DNA of 64,000 nt from an uncultured Corynebacterium sp. (GCF_943914615.1 NZ_CALUCS010000011.1:1-64000), one strand, 5' to 3'. Shown: positions 52,216 to 61,015, counted from the stretch's first letter. The notes: generated by a model not told the origin, from the sequence alone. Program-made: numbers and translations.

Positions 52216-52221
52216 TATCGT
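52216..52221 (+). promoter_or_regulatory. -10 hexamer TATCGT before the O-methyltransferase
   Basis: TATCGT ends 8 nt before GTG 52230. No Shine-Dalgarno. Confidence 0.5.
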
Positions 52222-52229
52222 GTGGAAGC

Positions 52230-52910
52230 GTGAATGCTGCATCATCTTCCCCCATTGAGGCCATCCGTGAGTACGTCCGGGCGACCACCGAGCCGGACGA
52301 GGTGACCACCGCTGCCGTAGAGGCAGCAGAAGAGTTTGGTCTGCTCACCCCTGATGCGATGACTGCCGAGTTCTTGGAATTCATCGCCACCCGCGCGGGC
52401 GCGAACGCCGCCGCCCAGGGGCACACTCCCACCGGCATTATCGTTTCTCCCGCTAGCGGTGTGATTGGCCTGCACCTGTTTAAGGGGCTGAACGCAGCAC
52501 AGGTAGAAGGTCACCTGACGTGCATCGAGCCGGAGGTGCAGCACCAGCAGTTGGCCAAGCAAGCTTTCGCCAACGCAGGACAGCGCCCAAATACCTTCCG
52601 TTTCCTCCCCAGTGCACCGCTGGACGTCATTCGCCGGCTGGCGAACGATAGCTACGACATCGCGGTCGCAGAGGCAGCCACGGAGGAATTCACGGCCATT
52701 GTGGAATCCACCCTGCCGGCCCTGCGCACCGGCGGTGTGCTGATCCTGCTGGATAGCCTGATGGACGGCCTGGTCGGAGACGATAACCACACCGATCGCC
52801 AGACCGTGCGCGCCCGCGAGGCAGATCAATTCTTCCGCGAGCTGGACAACGCCAAGGTCTCCCGTCTCCCCCTCGGCGCCGGCGCCACACTGATCACCAA
52901 AACCAGCTAA
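52230..52910 (+). CDS. O-methyltransferase (Rv1220c-like)
   Basis: 226 residues. The SAM domain is recognisable from order rather than from a strict motif: a helical cap, then IIVSPASGVIGLHLFKGL, LTCIEPEVQHQQLAKQAF (acidic residue binding the SAM ribose), and YDIAVAEAATEEF and LLDSLMDG. This is the class I caffeoyl-CoA-type O-methyltransferase layout, of which Rv1220c sits divergently from sigE. The usual GxGxG loop is replaced by SPASG, so activity should be tested. Substrate unknown. Confidence 0.75.
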   Translation: MNAASSSPIEAIREYVRATTEPDEVTTAAVEAAEEFGLLTPDAMTAEFLEFIATRAGANAAAQGHTPTGIIVSPASGVIGLHLFKGLNAAQVEGHLTCIEPEVQHQQLAKQAFANAGQRPNTFRFLPSAPLDVIRRLANDSYDIAVAEAATEEFTAIVESTLPALRTGGVLILLDSLMDGLVGDDNHTDRQTVRAREADQFFRELDNAKVSRLPLGAGATLITKTS

Positions 52911-52914
52911 TAGG

Positions 52915-52950
52915 AAATCCCCGCGCCCAATCTGAAGGCGCGGGGATTTT
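52915..52950. terminator. Bidirectional terminator between O-methyltransferase and glgC
   Basis: AAATCCCCGCGCC (52915-52927) pairs with GGCGCGGGGATTT (52937-52949) followed by a T-run, and an A-run on the left serves the other strand. It lies between the convergent stops. Confidence 0.88.
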
Positions 52951-52982
52951 CCTGGTGCGGTTGACCGCGTTAGTCGACAGCG

Positions 52983-54200
52983 CTAGACGACCACGTTCTT
53001 GCCGATGCAGACTACGCCACCCTTGGAGATGGTGAAGCGATCCTGGTCACGGGCGCGGTCCACGCCGATGATCTCACCTGCGGAAACCTGAACGTTCTTG
53101 TCAATGATTGCGTGGCGCACTACGGCTCCGCGACCAATGCGCACGCCCGGCATGATCACGCAGCCTTCGACAGAGGCACCCTCTTCCACAATCACGTTCT
53201 CGCTCAGAACGGAGTTGCGCACCGTACCGGCGGAGATGATGCAGCCCGCCGAAACCATGGAGGACTGAGCAATACCGCCCTTGACAAACTTCGCGGGCGG
53301 AAGGTTACCCGTCTCCGCAGTGTGGATCGGCCACTGCTGGTTGTACAGGTTAAACACCGGGTGCACGCTGATCAGGTCCATGTGAGCCTCGTAGAACGCA
53401 TCAACAGTACCCACATCGCGCCAATAGCCCTTATCGCGCTCGGTCTCGCCCGGCACGTAGTTGTTGGAGAAGTCATAAACGTATGCCTCCCCGCGGTCGA
53501 CCAGTCGCGGGATGATGTCGCCACCCATGTCGTGGTTGGAGTTCTCGTCCTCGGAGTCCTCCTTCAGCGCGTCAATCAGCGTCTGCGCGGTGAAGACGTA
53601 GTTACCCATGGAGGCAAAGGAGACCTCCGGGTCGTCCGGCACACTCGGCGGCTCCGCAGGCTTCTCCAGGAACTGCTCGATCTTGTTGTCGTCGTCTGCC
53701 TGGATCACGCCGAACGCCGTTGCTTCGTGACGCGGAACGCGCAGACCAGCGACGGTCACACCAGCACCGCTATTGATGTGTTCCTGCACCATCTGCTCTG
53801 GATCCATGCGGTAGACGTGATCCGCACCGAAGACGATGATGTAGTCCGGCTGCTCGTCGTACACCAGGTTGAGGGACTGCAAAATCGCGTCCGCAGAGCC
53901 GGTGAACCAGCGCTTGCCAAGTCGCTGCTGCGCCGGAACCGGGGTGATGTATTGGCCAGTCAGGCCGGACAGCTGCCAAGACTGGGAAATGTGGCGGTCA
54001 AGGGAGTGCGACTTGTACTGAGTCAACACGCAAATCTTGTAATAACCGGCGTTGACCAGGTTAGATAGCACGAAGTCGATCAGGCGATAGTTGCCGCCGA
54101 AGGGGACGGCGGGCTTAGCGCGGTCAGCGGTGAAAGGGTACAAGCGCTTACCCTCGCCACCGGCAAGGACAATGGACAGGACGTTTGATCTGCTCTTCAC
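52983..54200 (-). CDS. glgC: Glucose-1-phosphate adenylyltransferase
   Basis: 405 residues. It has the nucleotidyltransferase loop LAGGEGKRLYP, RAKPAVPFGGNYRLIDF, FGADHVYRMDPEQM and EKPAEPP, then a C-terminal left-handed beta-helix. It makes ADP-glucose for glycogen or maltosyl-phosphate synthesis. I chose GTG at 54198-54200 (VKSRSNVLSIVLAGG) over a TTG nine bases upstream because it aligns with mycobacterial GlgC and stands 7 nt after TAGGTT. It is divergent from glgA with 146 bp between the start codons. Confidence 0.95.
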   Translation of the reverse strand: MKSRSNVLSIVLAGGEGKRLYPFTADRAKPAVPFGGNYRLIDFVLSNLVNAGYYKICVLTQYKSHSLDRHISQSWQLSGLTGQYITPVPAQQRLGKRWFTGSADAILQSLNLVYDEQPDYIIVFGADHVYRMDPEQMVQEHINSGAGVTVAGLRVPRHEATAFGVIQADDDNKIEQFLEKPAEPPSVPDDPEVSFASMGNYVFTAQTLIDALKEDSEDENSNHDMGGDIIPRLVDRGEAYVYDFSNNYVPGETERDKGYWRDVGTVDAFYEAHMDLISVHPVFNLYNQQWPIHTAETGNLPPAKFVKGGIAQSSMVSAGCIISAGTVRNSVLSENVIVEEGASVEGCVIMPGVRIGRGAVVRHAIIDKNVQVSAGEIIGVDRARDQDRFTISKGGVVCIGKNVVV

Positions 54201-54207
54201 ACTTTCC

Positions 54208-54213
54208 AACCTA
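54208..54213 (-). promoter_or_regulatory. -10 hexamer TAGGTT before glgC
   Basis: On the minus strand TAGGTT ends 7 nt before GTG 54200. Confidence 0.5.
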
Positions 54214-54231
54214 GCGACACAGCATTACTTT

Positions 54232-54286
54232 TGCTTGCCAAGCAGCCAATCGGGTAACCACCCGGTGCCCCCAATTTGCTTACCCG
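54232..54286. promoter_or_regulatory. Inverted repeats in the glgC-glgA control region
   Basis: A perfect 13-bp palindrome TGCTTG-C-CAAGCA (54232-54244) and an inverted pair CGGGTAA (54251-54257) / TTACCCG (54280-54286) lie between the divergent glgC and glgA promoters. They are plausible operators. In C. glutamicum this region is bound by GlxR and RamA, but these repeats do not match the GlxR consensus. Confidence 0.45.
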
Positions 54287-54334
54287 GGATGAACAGCCCA
54301 TTTAGTTACCAGGACACGTAGTGCCCCGCGCGGT

Positions 54335-54340
54335 TAATCT
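54335..54340 (+). promoter_or_regulatory. -10 hexamer TAATCT before glgA
   Basis: TAATCT ends 6 nt before ATG 54347. The intervening GGAAGC is too close to serve as a normal Shine-Dalgarno. Confidence 0.5.
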
Positions 54341-54346
54341 GGAAGC

Positions 54347-55531
54347 ATGCGTATCGCCATGCTGACAAAGGAATATCCCCCAGAGATCTACGGTGGTGCC
54401 GGCGTGCACGTCACCGAGTTGGTTCGTTACATGCGGAAGCTCGAGCACGTAGACGTGCACTGCATGGGCGGGCCGCGCGAGGAACAAGATGTCTACGTCC
54501 ACGGCGTAGACCCGGAACTCACCGAGGCCAACGGTTCTATCAAGACCCTGTCCACCGGCCTGCGCATGGCGAACTCTCTGGGCGACGCCGAGGTTGTCCA
54601 CTCCCACACCTGGTACACCGGCCTGGGAGGCCACGTCGGCGGCCTGCTGAACGGCATCCCCCACGTGGCCACCGCTCACTCCCTGGAGCCACACCGCCCG
54701 TGGAAGCGCGAGCAGCTCGGCGGCGGATACGACGTGTCCTCCTGGTCGGAGAAGAACGCGATGGAGAATGCAGATGCCGTCATCGCCGTGTCCGCGAAAA
54801 TGAAAGAATCCATCCTCGACGCATACCCGGCCATCGACCCGGACCGCATCCACGTCGTGCTCAACGGCATTGACTCCGAGCTGTGGCAACCCCGCCCAAC
54901 CTTCGAGGCGGCCGTGGAGGCTGGCAATCGATCCATTCTCACGGAACTGGGCGTCGACCCCAATCGCCCCATCGTCTCCTTCGTCGGACGCATCACGCGG
55001 CAGAAGGGGGTGCCACACCTTCTCAAGGCGGTGGCTCACCTCGACCCAGAAATCCAGGTTGTCCTGTGTGCGGGCGCCCCTGATACCCCGGAGATCGAGG
55101 CCGAAGTCACCGCGCTGGTTGAAAAGCTGCAGGCGGAGCGCGACGGCGTGTACTGGGTAAAGGAAATGATGGACAAGCCGCACCTGCAGGAGATCCTGTC
55201 GGCCTCCGATGCGTTCCTGTGCCCCTCCATCTACGAGCCGCTGGGCATCGTAAACCTGGAAGCCATGGCGTGTGGCACGGCCGTTGTCGCCTCCGACGTG
55301 GGCGGCATCCCGGAGGTTGTTGTCGACGGAGAGACCGGCACCCTGGTTCACTACGACGAGAACGACGCGGAATCCTTCGAGCGTGGCCTGGCCGACGCGA
55401 CAAACGCTCTCGTAGCGGATCAGCAGAAGGTCCAAGCCTTCGGTGAGGCCGGCCGTCAGCGTGCTGTGACTACCTTCAGTTGGGCCACCATCGCCGAGCA
55501 GACTGTGGACGTTTACAGGTCCCTGCTTTAA
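54347..55531 (+). CDS. glgA: Glycosyltransferase GlgA/GlgM (glycogen / maltose-1-phosphate synthase, GT4-type)
   Basis: 394 residues, GT-B fold: MLTKEYPPEIYGGAGVHVTE, SHTWYTGLGGHVGG, HSLEPHRPWKREQL, a nucleotide-sugar domain from about 205 (IVSFVGRITRQKGVPHLL) and the PSIYEPLGIVNLEAMACG motif near 300. The length and motifs match Rv1212c of M. tuberculosis, which makes alpha-maltose-1-phosphate from ADP-glucose and glucose-1-phosphate, rather than the longer E. coli GlgA. ADP-glucose would come from divergent GlgC. The GH32-like gene follows 15 bp downstream. Confidence 0.92.
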   Translation: MRIAMLTKEYPPEIYGGAGVHVTELVRYMRKLEHVDVHCMGGPREEQDVYVHGVDPELTEANGSIKTLSTGLRMANSLGDAEVVHSHTWYTGLGGHVGGLLNGIPHVATAHSLEPHRPWKREQLGGGYDVSSWSEKNAMENADAVIAVSAKMKESILDAYPAIDPDRIHVVLNGIDSELWQPRPTFEAAVEAGNRSILTELGVDPNRPIVSFVGRITRQKGVPHLLKAVAHLDPEIQVVLCAGAPDTPEIEAEVTALVEKLQAERDGVYWVKEMMDKPHLQEILSASDAFLCPSIYEPLGIVNLEAMACGTAVVASDVGGIPEVVVDGETGTLVHYDENDAESFERGLADATNALVADQQKVQAFGEAGRQRAVTTFSWATIAEQTVDVYRSLL

Positions 55532-55546
55532 ACACAATCCGCTGGT

Positions 55547-57127
55547 ATGAATGGGAGCATGCACTCTTCCTCCCATAAGCACCGCCCGGAACTGCACGTC
55601 ACCGCAGAAACGGGGGTGCTGGAAGCTCCCGCAGGAGCCGTCTTCACCGGCCACGCCCTGCATGTTTTCCACCAGTTCCGTCCCCGCGCCGCTGAGGGAT
55701 CGCGCTGGGCGCACCAGGTGGCCTCGGAGGCGACGTACGACTGGGACATCTGCGACGACGTCGTAGTTCCGAACCAGGGGTTCCCCGATCAGGGCGATGC
55801 TGCTCAAGATGCCGGCAGCAAAGTCTCCAACAGCGCCGAGGTGGACGTCCTCGCCGGCGCGGCTGTACCAATGGGGCTTGGAGCTGAGCTGTTCTTCGTC
55901 ACCACCCGCGCCACGGACGAGGCATCCGCAGACCAGGCTCTGGCAGCGGACATCCCCCACGGCCAGCGTGGCCCGCGCACCTTCACCATCGAACGCGCTG
56001 AGATCCCGAACCTGATGGAGGCCACGGAGGTCTCGGACGATCCGAGCCTGCCGGACCCCCACGTCCGCCGCCTGGGCCCCATCGACATCGACGATTCCGC
56101 CTTCCCAGTGGAAAACCTAGTGACCCCCAGTGTGATTCGCCACGACGATCCCGCCAACCCCGACGAGGAATGGCTCATGGTCGCCCTCTCCCTCACCGGC
56201 GACAAGGACGCGCAGATCGTCGTCCTACGCTCCGCCGACCGACAGCACTGGCGTGTTCTGGGGCCCATCGAGCTGCCATCCGAAGCCGCCCTGCGCCCCG
56301 GCCGCCCGTTCGCGCCGCGCATTGTTTCTATGGTGGACGCCGACTCTTCCGTCCGCCGCGATGTCCTGTTCGTAACCTTCCCCGGCGACGCTGGGGAATC
56401 CGATGAGGTCGCGGGGTACATCGTCGGCAACCTCAGTGGCACGTCGTTCAGCCTGACCAGCCCCTACACCGTCATCGACTTTGGTCATGACTTCACGCGC
56501 CCCCGCGTGATTGACCACACCACTCCGGTGATGTTCGGCCTGGTTGGCGCCCACCCTTCGCTGGATGGGCAGTGGGCGAACTGCCTGTCAGCACCGCGTT
56601 ACCTCACGCTGGTGGACGGCGAGCTTTTCCAGGACATCGTCGGCGCCCCAACCGCCGTGCGCACATTCTCGGACTACGCATTCCTCTGGACCGCTCAGCT
56701 GGACGCCACCCAGGGCAGTGTCGACGTCGACGTGACGGACGACTCCGGGCAGGTCATTGCAACCATCAGCTACACCAACGACTCTGTCTCCATCACCCGC
56801 CTGGGCGTGGACACGCGCACCGCTCCGCTGAAGGACGCGGATTCGGATACGCTAACGATCTTCCTCGACGGCCCGGTGTGCGAGATTTTCGCCGACGGAG
56901 GCGCCGTGACGCTGACCAGCGCAATTCCAGCGCACTCGCAGATCTCCGACATCGACGTGCGCGCCACAGGCGGAGCAAAGATCATCTCCTCCATGCAGAC
57001 CGCCGGTCGGCACCTCATGCGTATGCAGGCGGGCCTGACCTCTCCGGAAGAGCAGGAGCGTTACATGGCTGAGGCCCTCATCGCGGACCGCGACGTGGCC
57101 GAGGGGATCCTCGACGAGGAGGACTAG
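55547..57127 (+). CDS. GH32-like protein lacking catalytic motifs
   Basis: 526 residues. A beta-propeller plus beta-sandwich of glycoside hydrolase family 32 is suggested by HVFHQFRP and RWAHQVASE near the N-terminus, YTVIDFGHDFTRPRVID, APRYLTLVDGELFQDIV, and a C-terminal IFLDGPVCEIFADGGAV. The catalytic sites differ: the NDPNG nucleophile box reads EAPAG (26-30), RDP reads DDP (200-202), and the ECPD acid/base box lies where RPFAPR is found (253-258). The ATG at 55559 is an alternative start. It is probably co-transcribed with glgA. Confidence 0.7.
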   Translation: MNGSMHSSSHKHRPELHVTAETGVLEAPAGAVFTGHALHVFHQFRPRAAEGSRWAHQVASEATYDWDICDDVVVPNQGFPDQGDAAQDAGSKVSNSAEVDVLAGAAVPMGLGAELFFVTTRATDEASADQALAADIPHGQRGPRTFTIERAEIPNLMEATEVSDDPSLPDPHVRRLGPIDIDDSAFPVENLVTPSVIRHDDPANPDEEWLMVALSLTGDKDAQIVVLRSADRQHWRVLGPIELPSEAALRPGRPFAPRIVSMVDADSSVRRDVLFVTFPGDAGESDEVAGYIVGNLSGTSFSLTSPYTVIDFGHDFTRPRVIDHTTPVMFGLVGAHPSLDGQWANCLSAPRYLTLVDGELFQDIVGAPTAVRTFSDYAFLWTAQLDATQGSVDVDVTDDSGQVIATISYTNDSVSITRLGVDTRTAPLKDADSDTLTIFLDGPVCEIFADGGAVTLTSAIPAHSQISDIDVRATGGAKIISSMQTAGRHLMRMQAGLTSPEEQERYMAEALIADRDVAEGILDEED

Positions 57128-57133
57128 CGGCCG

Positions 57134-57147
57134 CTCGCTAGCGCGAG
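57134..57147. terminator. Small hairpin between convergent genes
   Basis: CTCGC-TAGC-GCGAG, surrounded by three CTAGCG copies, fills the 32-bp gap between the GH32-like gene and the methyltransferase gene. No T-run, so its role as terminator is uncertain. Confidence 0.3.
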
Positions 57148-57159
57148 GCTAGCGCGACT

Positions 57160-58035
57160 CTAGCGGTTAGCCTTCGCCAGGCGCGTGATGGCTGCGCGGG
57201 CCGTGACTTCCATGGTCTCCGGCAGCGCGGCGATACGCTCCTGCAGGACATCCGGGTGGATGTGGCGCGCCGAGGGGCTCATGCCGATCTGTGCAGCAAT
57301 GGAAGCCTGATCCAGCTTCATCGGGAACTCGATGTGCTCCGGATCCCCCACCGGCACCAGGTGGCCCGATGCCTGGTTGATCATCCGCTCCACCTTGCCT
57401 TCCTCCACATCCAGAATGCCCAGCGGTTCACGCAGCTCGCCCAGGTGGCCGACCTCCGCGGTCAGGACAACCACCTGTCCCTCCGGCGTAAGGATACGGG
57501 CGAACTCTGCCGCATTACGCGGTGCGAAGACAACCATGATGGCGTCAACACTTTCCGAAAGAATCGGTAGGCGCGACCAGGCGTCGGCCACAACGGCCCC
57601 GACCCGAGAGTGCGAAGTGGCCAGGCGCTTCGCCGCCGCAGTAGAAACGTCGATACCTACGCCGCGAGAGCGCTCGATCGTGTCGAGAGTGTGCGCTAGG
57701 TAGTAACCCGTGCCGGCGCCGATCTCCACGATGGACGGGGCGTGCTCGGCAGCGACATTGCCGTCATCCAGCGCATTTTCAACATTGGCGGTCACGGCCT
57801 CCACGAAGGGGGCGAAATGTCCACCGGACAGGAAGGTCTCACGAGCGTCGATCATTGACGCATCGTCGCCCGAGTAACGCAGGCCGGAGCCTCCTGCGAG
57901 AGTCACATACCCCTGACGCGCGACGTCATAGCTGTGACCGGATTCGGAAACCAGAGTGCGCCACTCGTCATCACCGGCGCTCAAGCGCGAACCGTCTACG
58001 GGGTCGGCAAGGAGGTCAATGACATCTGCAAGCAC
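57160..58035 (-). CDS. RlmA-like 23S rRNA guanine methyltransferase, zinc site lost
   Basis: 291 residues. GHSYDVARQGYVTL (33-46) and VEIGAGTGYYLAHTL (SAM loop, near 104) with FAPRNAAEFARILTPEGQ place it in the RlmA(I/II)/TlrB group, which methylate G745 or G748 in 23S rRNA. The zinc finger usually supplied by CPxC...C...H near the N-terminus is gone: DPVD stands at 11-14 and only His34 of the ligands remains. Start is GTG at 58033-58035 with AGGAAGGA upstream. It may modify another position. Confidence 0.8.
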   Translation of the reverse strand: MLADVIDLLADPVDGSRLSAGDDEWRTLVSESGHSYDVARQGYVTLAGGSGLRYSGDDASMIDARETFLSGGHFAPFVEAVTANVENALDDGNVAAEHAPSIVEIGAGTGYYLAHTLDTIERSRGVGIDVSTAAAKRLATSHSRVGAVVADAWSRLPILSESVDAIMVVFAPRNAAEFARILTPEGQVVVLTAEVGHLGELREPLGILDVEEGKVERMINQASGHLVPVGDPEHIEFPMKLDQASIAAQIGMSPSARHIHPDVLQERIAALPETMEVTARAAITRLAKANR

Positions 58036-58192
58036 GAACAGATTCCTTCCTGAAAAATTTTGCGAGTCTCCCGCGGGCGGGAGCTAATAAACGACCACCC
58101 CATCGTAAACCGTCCACCGCTCGAAATGTATATCGGGCAGGCGTGTATCCGCGGGCAGCTTAATGCGCCACTGGAACTAGCGCATCAACCAA

Positions 58193-59671
58193 CTAGTGCA
58201 TCAACCACTGCACCAGCGTGCGCGCGCCGAAGCCCGTACCCACCGGTGTGACTTCGTCGTAGGTGGATTCCGCGCGCCCCGGGCCGGCGATATCCAGGTG
58301 GATCAGCGGTACGCCACGGGTGAAACGGCGCAGGAACATCGCAGCGGTGGTCGCACCCGGCCCCGTCGGGGTCTGACGCACGTCGGCAATCTTGGAGGTT
58401 ACGTTTTCCTCCAGGTAGTCCTGCATCGGCATCGGCCACCAGCGCTCGCCTACGATAGCGCCGCGACGGGCTAGCTTGACGCCCGCACCCCAGTTATCGG
58501 AGAACACAGCACCGGTGCGCAGGCCCAGCGCCACCTTGGCGGCCCCCGTCAGCGTCGCTACGGTCACCACGGCGGCGGGCTTGTACTTCTTCGCTCCATA
58601 GCTCACCGCATCGGCCAGGATCATGCGCCCCTCGGCATCGGTGTTCGTCACTTCGGAGGTCAGCCCGCCGTAATGTTCCACCACATCGCCGGGGCGGTAA
58701 GACTTTCCATCGATCATGTTCTCCGCCGTCGGAATCAGTGCCACAACCTTGCGCGGCACCTGCTGCTCGGCCAAAGTACGGAAGGCAGCAATGACACTGG
58801 CTCCGCCAGTCATGTCGGTACGCATCGTGTCCATGCCCGCAGCGGGCTTCACGCTAATGCCGCCTGTATCGAAGGTCACGCCCTTGCCCACCAGCACAAC
58901 GGTGCGACGGCGGCGGCGCTGATCTACCTTCTGCGGATCCCACACCAGCTCGATCAGCATAGGCGGTCGGGAGGAACCCCCACCGACGGCCAGAATGCCA
59001 CCGAAGCCCTTGTCCTTGAGCCAACCCGCGTCGCGCAGACGCACCTTAACACCGTCCAGATCCTCCACGGCCTTCTTGGCTCGGGTGGCCAGCCACTCCG
59101 GAGACTTCACGTTGGCAGGCGCGTTCGCGAGATCGCGCGACAGGCAAGTCGCCTTGCCCAAGGCTTTACCTGCGGTCACTGCGGCAACGTAGTCGGCAGT
59201 GTCGAAACCGTTGAATTCGTAGCCTTCCGGCAGCACGATGTGAACGTCGCGCACGCGGGCGGGCTTGCGCTTGTTGGTGGTGACGAAGCTGTGGTTGCCG
59301 ACGATCAGTCCGATGACCAGGGAGCGCACATTGGCGGGCGTGAACTCCCCCGGCAAGTGCACCTGCACAATGTGCTTCTTTGCGCGCACGGGGTGGCCGT
59401 CGACAACCTTGCCGATGCGACGCACCAGCCGGGCGCCGGCGCCCCGCCAACCGTCTTCCAGGAACTCGCGGCCATCGCTAAGGTCCAGCGGGCGGCTCGG
59501 CTCGTTCGGCACCCACGCCACCCACTGGCCGGTGGCGTCTAGCTCTATTTCGCTCGGCGCATTCGCGCCAGGTGCAACCTTCACCTGGGTTTCGATGATT
59601 TCGGACCCCTCCGCGCGCGGGCCGATCGTCACACGGGTCACTTTCTGGGGAATGTTTGGGATCGGTGCCAT
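58193..59671 (-). CDS. pepA: Leucyl aminopeptidase (M17)
   Basis: 492 residues. An N-terminal alpha/beta domain precedes the catalytic domain with VLVGKGVTFDTGG (metal Lys and Asp, near 255-270), RTDMTGGA and NTDAEGRMILADAVSYG (near 338-354). It removes N-terminal residues using two metal ions, normally as a hexamer. ATG at 59669-59671 has AGGAGC upstream and lies 3 nt after the DivIVA-gene stop, so the genes are co-transcribed. M. tuberculosis has pepB/pepA homologues elsewhere. Confidence 0.93.
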   Translation of the reverse strand: MAPIPNIPQKVTRVTIGPRAEGSEIIETQVKVAPGANAPSEIELDATGQWVAWVPNEPSRPLDLSDGREFLEDGWRGAGARLVRRIGKVVDGHPVRAKKHIVQVHLPGEFTPANVRSLVIGLIVGNHSFVTTNKRKPARVRDVHIVLPEGYEFNGFDTADYVAAVTAGKALGKATCLSRDLANAPANVKSPEWLATRAKKAVEDLDGVKVRLRDAGWLKDKGFGGILAVGGGSSRPPMLIELVWDPQKVDQRRRRRTVVLVGKGVTFDTGGISVKPAAGMDTMRTDMTGGASVIAAFRTLAEQQVPRKVVALIPTAENMIDGKSYRPGDVVEHYGGLTSEVTNTDAEGRMILADAVSYGAKKYKPAAVVTVATLTGAAKVALGLRTGAVFSDNWGAGVKLARRGAIVGERWWPMPMQDYLEENVTSKIADVRQTPTGPGATTAAMFLRRFTRGVPLIHLDIAGPGRAESTYDEVTPVGTGFGARTLVQWLMH

Positions 59672-59674
59672 TGC

Positions 59675-60025
59675 TTAACGCTCCTGTTCACGGGGTTCTG
59701 CGATGTCTGTTTCTGCGGCGTGGCTCTTTGTAGCGTGAGCCGCGCCACCGACTTGCTGCTCTAGCTCCCCGATGCGTCCAGCGAGCCGGTCGATGTAGAA
59801 GTCCACTTCAGCCTGGTTGTAACCGCGAATCTCCAGAGAGAATCCGGCATCCCGGATCCCTTCGGCGGTAAGCGGGCCGTTCTCCAGGTTCTCCCAGTGC
59901 TGTTGCTTTGCGTTTCCCGCGGTCACGGGAGGCAGGGCCTCACCGCGGCCGAAGACAGTACCGAGTAGATAAACCAGGAGCGCACCGACGAGGAACGCTC
60001 CGACGAGAGACAACAACCAAAACAT
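59675..60025 (-). CDS. Membrane-anchored DivIVA-domain protein
   Basis: 116 residues. One N-terminal membrane helix (LLSLVGAFLVGALLVYLLG, about 4-22) is followed by a short DivIVA motif: LTAEGIRDAGFSLEIRGYNQ and VDFYIDRLAGRIGELEQ (about 52-92). It resembles the small DivIVA-domain protein at the Rv1209 position of M. tuberculosis. It may act at curved membranes or the septum. TAGATT ends 7 nt before ATG 60025. Confidence 0.8.
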   Translation of the reverse strand: MFWLLSLVGAFLVGALLVYLLGTVFGRGEALPPVTAGNAKQQHWENLENGPLTAEGIRDAGFSLEIRGYNQAEVDFYIDRLAGRIGELEQQVGGAAHATKSHAAETDIAEPREQER

Positions 60026-60032
60026 ACCTATT

Positions 60033-60038
60033 AATCTA
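60033..60038 (-). promoter_or_regulatory. -10 hexamer TAGATT before the DivIVA-domain gene
   Basis: On the minus strand TAGATT ends 7 nt before ATG 60025. Confidence 0.5.
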
Positions 60039-60074
60039 CCGCCTCAAGGGTTCGTTTCGGCGGCTTGTGGGGGC

Positions 60075-60932
60075 TTACTTGGTTCCCGGCTCCGCCTCGT
60101 CGCCGAAGCGCTCCAGCTCTGCGTCAATTCGCTCTTGCTCCAGCGCCAGCTCCTCCTGACGGATCTTGAGCTTCCGGACGTGGTTATCGTGTGCGTCCAC
60201 GCAGATACGCACGGCCTCGGCTGGATCATCGGTTACGTAGAACAGATCCACATCCTCTGGGGAGATCATGCCCTCTTCAACCAGTCGATCCTGGATCCAG
60301 TCGACTAGCCCGCCCCAGAACTCCTTGCCAATCAGGATTATCGGGAACTTCCGGATCTTCTCCGTCTGTACCAATACCAGCGCTTCGAACAGCTCATCCA
60401 AGGTGCCGTAGCCACCGGGCAGGCAAATGAATGCCTGCGAGTACTTCAGGAACATCGTCTTGCGCACGAAGAAGTAGCGGAAATTCAGCCCCAGATCCAC
60501 CCATTGGTTCATGCCCTGCTCCATGGGGAGCTCGATGCCCAGGCCGATGGACATGCCACCGGATTCCTGGGCGCCACGGTTCGGGGCTTCCATCAGGCCC
60601 GGTCCGCCGCCGGTGATCGTCGCATAGCCGGCCTCGTGGATCAGCCGCCCCAGCTCTCGACCCTTTTCGTAGTATGCGTGGCCGGGCTTCACACGCGCGG
60701 AACCGAACACAGTGATCGCCTTCGGGATTTTCGCCAGCGCGCCAAACCCATCGACGAATTCGGACTGGATGCGCATCACGCGCCACGGGTCAGTGTGCAG
60801 CCAATCGATGCTGGCCTGCTCCCCCAGCAGGCGCTGGTCCGTAGTGGACTTCTGCTTCTGGCTGTGCTTCTTGCCGCGCAGCAGCATCGGTCCACGGAGC
60901 CGGAAGTCTCGGTTATTCTCGCTGGTAGTCAT
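60075..60932 (-). CDS. LOG-family phosphoribohydrolase (TIGR00730)
   Basis: 285 residues. The family motifs ITGGGPGLMEAPNRGAQES (near 110) and PGGYGTLDE (near 180) mark the Rossmann-like LOG fold, which hydrolyses nucleoside 5'-monophosphates to base and ribose 5-phosphate. In M. tuberculosis Rv1205 is the homologue, reported as a cytokinin-activating enzyme; it lies close to dapE there as here. ATG at 60930-60932. The first 35 residues are polar and basic (KKHSQKQKSTTDQ). Confidence 0.88.
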   Translation of the reverse strand: MTTSENNRDFRLRGPMLLRGKKHSQKQKSTTDQRLLGEQASIDWLHTDPWRVMRIQSEFVDGFGALAKIPKAITVFGSARVKPGHAYYEKGRELGRLIHEAGYATITGGGPGLMEAPNRGAQESGGMSIGLGIELPMEQGMNQWVDLGLNFRYFFVRKTMFLKYSQAFICLPGGYGTLDELFEALVLVQTEKIRKFPIILIGKEFWGGLVDWIQDRLVEEGMISPEDVDLFYVTDDPAEAVRICVDAHDNHVRKLKIRQEELALEQERIDAELERFGDEAEPGTK

Positions 60933-61015
60933 GCGTAAGTGTGCCTTAAACGTCTGGTCGATCTTTATACTTCTTTATGCTTCTCACGCTACTGGTTGCA
61001 GGCTCGTGGCGCTCG

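Noticed and set aside
54302..56062. 586-codon antisense ORF opposite glgA and the GH32-like gene
   Set aside because: It spans two real genes on the other strand and has no recognisable domain.
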